Shown piece by piece: positions 58,533 through 64,000 of a stretch of DNA of 64,000 bases. The DNA comes from Beaufortia kweichowensis (lineage: Eukaryota; Chordata; Actinopteri; Cypriniformes; Gastromyzontidae), in contig CM032807.1 of the NCBI GenBank assembly GCA_019155185.1, forward strand, positions 14,668,200 to 14,732,199, given 5' to 3'. Under the pieces are notes generated by a model. The model had not been told where the DNA came from. It ran no database searches and saw only the letters and a list, made by a program, of their open reading frames with translations. Each line of letters opens with the position of its first letter. Position 1 is the first letter of the stretch. The translations under genes were made by a program, and so were the position numbers.

Positions 58533-58547
58533 GGGAGGACACACCGA
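58484..58547 (+). CDS. bcl11b: BCL11B zinc-finger transcription factor, exon 1
   Basis: The first coding exon starts MSRRKQGNPQHLSLTLREDT P and breaks after the first base of codon 22 at donor GTGAGT (58548-58553). MSRRKQG.PQHLS is the conserved N-terminal motif through which BCL11 proteins recruit the NuRD complex (RBBP4/7). Asn at residue 8 (GNPQHLS) matches BCL11B, while BCL11A has Lys. Human BCL11A exon 1 also ends in phase 1. The CCHC and C2H2 zinc fingers are on downstream exons beyond the window. Human BCL11B is on 14q32, the same chromosome arm as TSHR, which agrees with the assignment. Confidence 0.93.
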
Positions 58548-58618
58548 GTGAGTACAAGACCTAAACACAGACACACACACACACCTTTATCTATAGAACC
58601 AAAACTTTTATAAAAGCG

Positions 58619-58620
<2 letters not shown>

Positions 58621-58677
<57 letters not shown>
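58621..58677. repeat. (TTTC)n microsatellite
   Basis: About 14 TTTC units, 70 bases after the bcl11b exon 1 donor. Confidence 0.97.
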
Positions 58678-58720
58678 GTGTAAGAAACAAACTGGATATT
58701 ATCATTAAATTATGTAATAA

Positions 58721-58779
58721 GTACTACTACTACTATTATTACTATTATTACTATGATTATGATTATTATTATTATTATA
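58721..58779. repeat. Imperfect (ATT)n / (CTA)n repeat
   Basis: Trinucleotide-type repeat, TACTACTACTATTATTACTA followed by GATTATTATTATT. Confidence 0.85.
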
Positions 58780-61431
58780 CATGCATTGTTTACTAATGTG
58801 CCGCTGTGAGCTTTGCGAGTTTCCACGAAGGCATCATGAAGCCCGAATTATATTTTGCAAAATGTAAAATTACCTGTGCTGTTTTCAGCAAAATAACAAA
58901 ACCATCAGTTACATTGAATCAATACGTTTAAGTGTAATTGATCATAATTTCAGTTATTAATAAGCTGCAATAATAAATTCGGGCCTGCTGCTGTTTTATA
59001 CAGTGTTTTTAAAAACACTGTATAAATATACTGACTGTGAATAAACGAAGAGTGTTACAATTCAGGGAGATTAAACTTAGAAGTGTGCAAGACATAGCCC
59101 ACCTTTTACATTCAGTATGACTCCTTAACATATAATACTGTACACAACACACACACACACTCCTACAGTGGCCTATCAAGTCTACTTTTTAAAGCATATT
59201 TGAATGAGCCAAAGTAGATAGACATGCATTATTTATGTGTTTAAAATATATGATTTCCATTTTTATTTTGTTGTTATTTGATATTAGTTTTGATTTAATC
59301 TAAGCACAAGGTCTTGCATGCATCCACCCGCATGTTTATTTGAATGTGTCTGTTTATCTGAGATGTTTTAGATACGTTTCTGCTGAAAGGTTTTTTTATT
59401 TGACACAATAAAATGAAATGCAAATTAGTTCAAATGTAAACTATGGAGACACAAACCAAGAGCATGTTTGAGGAGGTTTTATTTTTAATTTCATGGAGCC
59501 CTTATCGGTCTAATTTATACCAACTCTGTGATATAATCTCCACAGATTATAACGTTACATATCATTTATGGCCATAAACACTACAAGAGCAGGAACATTT
59601 GCCTAATGATAATAATAATACAGACATAAAGCACTGTTAGATCTATGATTATTATTAGCATATCACTGATATCATCTCTCCTGCATTATTTATTGACTTA
59701 ACTGTCAACCTCAGATTAATATTAGTTTTCAAATATCTAAATGACCGAACTCTGCAGAGAAGCACTAATTCACAATCATAAAATATTTCTTGTATTTGTG
59801 AACATTAATCCTCTGATGTTAGACCTTCTGTGACCTTTTACGCTTGGTGTTTTCTGTCTGCCATTCATTTTGTTATTTCTGATTTTTCTGAGACTGTGGT
59901 TACAATGCGAAGGAGTAAACAGAACTGAATCAATACCAACTGGTCTTTACACGTCAAATTTCACACCGTTAATGATGCTGATGTTGCCGTTTTACAAAGC
60001 GTGAAAGCGGGAGATGAAGATGAGGTGCGAAAGCGGTGGGTGGGCTTATGGAGAGGCAGTGGCCTTTATATTCACACCGCTGTCAATCTCCCAGTTTGTG
60101 TCACCTGATGTGCTTTATTTAGCAGGTAGTTTTTCGGTTATTGTCATTAATGTTTTTGGTTTCTTTACAGTTTTCCGTGATGAGTTAATGCATAGCTATT
60201 GCTTACTTGAACGTGTATGTTTGTACAGCAAAACCCGTCCAACTTACATGGAAGTGTGTGCGTAAATTGTGTTTAGGCAGAATAATTATACTGTGACTCA
60301 AATATGTGTTCAGTTAAAACATAATTAGTCTGGCAGTGTGTGTGTGTGTGTGTGTTTATGTAGTTGGCAAATGTGTAGTTTACACTGAGATGTGCATATG
60401 CTCTTTATATTCGCTCTGGTGTGTAAACTGACACTTTTTTAAGTGGACTTGCACGCCAACCTCCTTCCCCGACTTCACGGGCGAGATCTCGCTCATTTTG
60501 GAGTGGTCTATCTACAGGGGAAAACCAAAGTGCCCTCATTTGGCTATGTCAATGCTCTTGGCACAAACATGTCAGTTAGCTCGAGGTTGCACAACAGAGA
60601 GATTCTGCCCAGAGCGACAGGATCTATATATCACACTCACAGAGAAAACCAAAGAACAGGAATATCGACATACTTCACGTCTTGAAGTAAACGCGGGGCG
60701 CACTCTAGCCCGCATGTTCGTGCGCAGGTGTTTGCATTAAAGAAAATGACTGCCACCTAAAATGGCAGGGCTCAAGTTTGGGGAGGAAGTTTCAGATGAA
60801 ACCGCTCTGCAACCCTGCCTCAGTGTCAAAGAAGCAGATTCATATATCTCCATAACTCTTGTAACATGTAAAATGCGTGGACATGTATGATTCATTACGT
60901 GAATGGTTCATGATGGGTCGCTTCAAACTGTGGGTGGGGGCCGTCCATTAGGGCCTTTACTGTCTGGGGCTCTTAAAATGTCATCCTGTAGTGGTTTTTA
61001 ATGGTTGAGAGTGTCTCTGTTTTGAATGTTCGCATGACGTTTTCCATGATCTTTTCGTATCTGGTGGTCACTTCACCCTACATTACGCTAATAAAATGCA
61101 AGGCATGAAAGTCTGACCACCGCGCCTTTGATTTCCAGAGCGGAAAGGGTCACATCAGCCTTTTACAACTGACTCATGTCTTTACAAGTGATTTTATGGT
61201 GACGTCCAGCTTTTTTCAGAAACGTTGGCACCGGAGGTATTTTCTCGAAGGGAGGTAGCGTCTGCTTAAGAATGTGGAGGAGATCACTGACAGTACAACA
61301 ACAGTGAAAGGCAAATATTATGAAATATGAGATTAAATAGTGTCTAAACGGCTCGTTTTTAGGTAAAACTGTCCATCAGCGTTACCAGTGGATAAAGTTT
61401 CAAAGGCAGCATCACCTGAGCTCATTGCATC

Positions 61432-61700
61432 CTTAAATAAATAGTTCTAAAAATGATCGATTCACCCTTATGTTGTACAAAACCTGTGCTCTTGTGAAAA
61501 ACTCTTTCTACTGTGGAACACAAAGGAAGATATTTTGGGAAATGTTTAAGAGGTTTTGATGAGGCAATGAGGGCTAATGTTTGTCTTTTGCATTGTTTGT
61601 GTTCTGCAGAAGAAGGAAAATCATACAGATCTGTAATAACATGAGGGTGAGTAAATGATAAAAGATTTTTCATTTTTGGGGTGAACTTTTCCTTTAAGTG
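61432..61700. repeat. Decayed foldback element
   Basis: The interior blocks GTGGAACACAAAGGAAGATA and ACATGAGGGTGAGTAAATGA and the right end GGGGTGAACTTTTCCTTTAA match the family at 431-699. It lies in bcl11b intron 1. Confidence 0.65.
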
Positions 61701-64000
61701 TTGCGTGAACATGAGGGTGTACTTATGAAATACTGTATAGGCGAGAAATCATGTGACAAAAGGCAGTGCCTCCACATTGCTGTGATTGGTTGATTACACT
61801 TTTAATGGATAATTCAGAATTGTTGAAAGCAAATTATACAATTTGCAAACTAGGACTTTATCGCTTCTGATCATGTTGCTGTTTATAATAATAATAACAA
61901 TAATAATAGACAGAAAACATTTAGTAGTAATATATTAAACAAACCAAAAAAACATGATTATTATTATTAATGTATTTTTGTAAACGGTGCTAAAAACTTG
62001 TAACCTTATTAGACCTGATTTCAATAACAAAACTATATATACATATTTTAAACACATATAAAGTAACATAAATAAACATGCATAAAAATTATGGTATTTC
62101 TTTGGATTTGATAGTTTCAAATAAATGGAGCTCTGCATAAATATAATCAGGAAACCGTATAGACATCAAGTGAAAGTAAAAATGTAATTTCAGAAAGTCC
62201 ACTGGTTAGACACGGCCTCAGAATGAGGACGAGACGAGAGCTGATTTCACAGACGGTGCGAGTGGAGCGCCGCTTGATTGACGTGTGGTTTTTCCTGCTG
62301 ATCGGACTCGTCTGACCTGACTTGGCAAATATCATAAGCGAGTCTCTGTTCCACTGCACAGTATTCAGTTTATTTTACGAGTGTCGTGTTTGCCGGTTTG
62401 CACAGCTTCAAAGTAGTACGAGTGTGTGCGGTTGAAGCTGATAGGGGGTGCTGTAAGTCCTCACCAGAGAGAAAGTGATGGAGAGGGTGTATGCGTGTGT
62501 CTGTGTTTTCTTTTAGAATCTGATTACTGCCTTCAGGAGACGTGATAACTGTATTTATAATAGCTAATACCCTGAATTGCTATCTCGCCTCCCAAGTGTA
62601 TCATTCCCACACCAGGCTCGCTATAAATCTCTTATCTTACGCGAAAGGTAATTAATTCAATTTATTGAGGTATAGATTTCACCCTTGGGAGCAGTAATCT
62701 AGACGCTGTGCCCACTATATGCTCATTGCTCCTAAACATTTCATGTCCTCGCTTCCACCAAACTTTCTAAAACAAAGTCGTCGTGGTTCTGCTTTGTGTG
62801 TTCCAGACGTTACTGCACACATGCATTAAAACATTTCACGCGTGTGTTTGGCAGGCGTTCAGAAAGCGGTTGAAAGCGCATAGGCCTCTTGCATGAAGAT
62901 AAGGAAAAGCACTTAGTTGATCAAGCACGGCTTGCACATGTGCAGACGATTATTTTCTATACTGTAAATGCACCTGGTGAGCTCAGAAGTCACATTTAAG
63001 ATCACAAGACGTCTTCACACATGCTGCAGATGTTAGTGCTGCAAATATTTATCGCGTACAATCTGTGTGCTAAAAATGTTTGGTGCAGTCAGGGGTTTAC
63101 TGTTTTCTTTAATGATTACTTTATTTCATGGCCGTTACCATCTTAGACATTGCGAGTTACTGTTTCCGCCCCTTCATTTTTCAGAATAGCATTGAGCACG
63201 GAATTTATCAACTTTTAATTGCTTTAAAATCTTTGTTTAATTATTATTTTCTGTTGTTTTATTTTTGCATACAGATTTACACAGAGGGGGATACAAAGGT
63301 CTGAGACCAATTTCAAAACATACAAATAAGATCCGTTCAGAATTTAAATTTTTTTTTTTCAATTTATTAAACTTTCTCTTGCTAATAGAACTGTGATAAT
63401 ATATTATTATTTGGTCTGTTCTGTCACATCTTTCGTGTTTTAATGACAACATGCACTTGAATCCACATGGACGTCACACAGTTATGCAAAACTTGATGAT
63501 CCGTGTTATCTTGGCATGGTTTCAGAATCTTCTGAAAAGCATATTTTGTGCTTCAGTGGATTCAAGGAAGACTTAAAGTAACATATTTAAAGTCTCAATT
63601 ATCTTACTGGTCTATTATATAAGTGACCTAAGAAAACACAGTTTATTAAATACTTTATTTTCTTTTAATTTTACATCATAATGTTCCTAAATAATGTGTA
63701 GTATAGGAAGCAGTCGATCGATAAATCAGCAAATGTGTGTGATATGCTGTAGTTTTACATTTGGCCAAATAAGTTTATTCATACCTTAGTTTTTTATATT
63801 TCTCCTATTATTTTGATGGTTTAATCCAACCTTGTACAATCACTACTATACAATAACTTTTACTGTACATAAATATTGTACTCTAATGCATAGGAAGCAG
63901 TTAATCTTTAAATCCCCAGTTGTGCTATTGTTATGAATAAAAAAGACAAGTTGGTGGTGTAATAAATGCAACCATTGAGTTCATAATTTCTACTACACTT

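Larger units (their letters stand above)
58548..64000 (+). other. bcl11b: bcl11b intron 1 (partial)
   Basis: Non-coding to the window end. It holds TTTC and ATT microsatellites at its start, a decayed foldback element at 61432-61700, and balanced, repeat-free stretches (about 60440-60760 and 62540-62760) that could be conserved enhancers. No second exon is seen. Confidence 0.7.

Noticed and set aside
58484..58547. Assignment as bcl11a
   Set aside because: Residue 8 is Asn (GNPQHLS), as in BCL11B. BCL11A has Lys.

Overview
This window is vertebrate nuclear DNA, most likely from a cyprinid-type teleost fish. The evidence is GT-AG introns throughout, an AT-rich background with many microsatellites, foldback and hAT/Tc1-type DNA elements of kinds abundant in carp-like fishes, and gene sequences that match human 14q31-q32 genes recalled from general knowledge. 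No database search was run. There is no operon, CRISPR array, rRNA gene or tRNA gene that I can support.

Layout. Bases 1-6.9 kb hold the 3' end of neurexin 3 (nrxn3, plus strand). This is one large GC-rich terminal exon (4241-5190) encoding the stalk, membrane segment and PDZ-binding tail, followed by a 3' UTR. A possible alternative, stop-containing exon lies upstream at 2168-2277. From 6.9 to 15.1 kb the DNA is non-coding, with several transposon relics and two repeat-free blocks (9975-10440, 12045-12435) that look like conserved regulatory sequence. From 15,160 to about 39,480 lies cep128 on the minus strand (centriolar coiled-coil protein), which I resolved into 23 coding exons plus a likely 5' UTR exon. 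One exon (32390-32527) carries a 1-base frame disruption. About 0.9 kb further on, transcribed divergently, is tshr (plus, 40374-50896). All ten exons of this glycoprotein-hormone receptor are present and give a 750-residue open reading frame. After 6-7 kb of intergenic DNA with several CTCF-like motifs, the first coding exon of bcl11b starts at 58484 (plus). Its first intron fills the rest of the window.

The order nrxn3-cep128-tshr matches the human order apart from dio2, which human has between NRXN3 and CEP128 and which I cannot find here. In human, bcl11b lies far from TSHR, so its position next to tshr shows a local rearrangement or gene loss between the lineages. The genes do not form a pathway. 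cep128 acts at the mother centriole and cilium, tshr is the thyrotropin receptor, nrxn3 is a presynaptic adhesion protein and bcl11b is a zinc-finger transcription factor.

I found no convincing previously undescribed system. The observations most worth following are the cep128 frame disruption, the candidate nrxn3 alternative C-terminal exon, RFX X-box-like motifs in the cep128/tshr divergent promoter, overlapping upstream ORFs at bcl11b, and a possible small spliced minus-strand transcript downstream of tshr.
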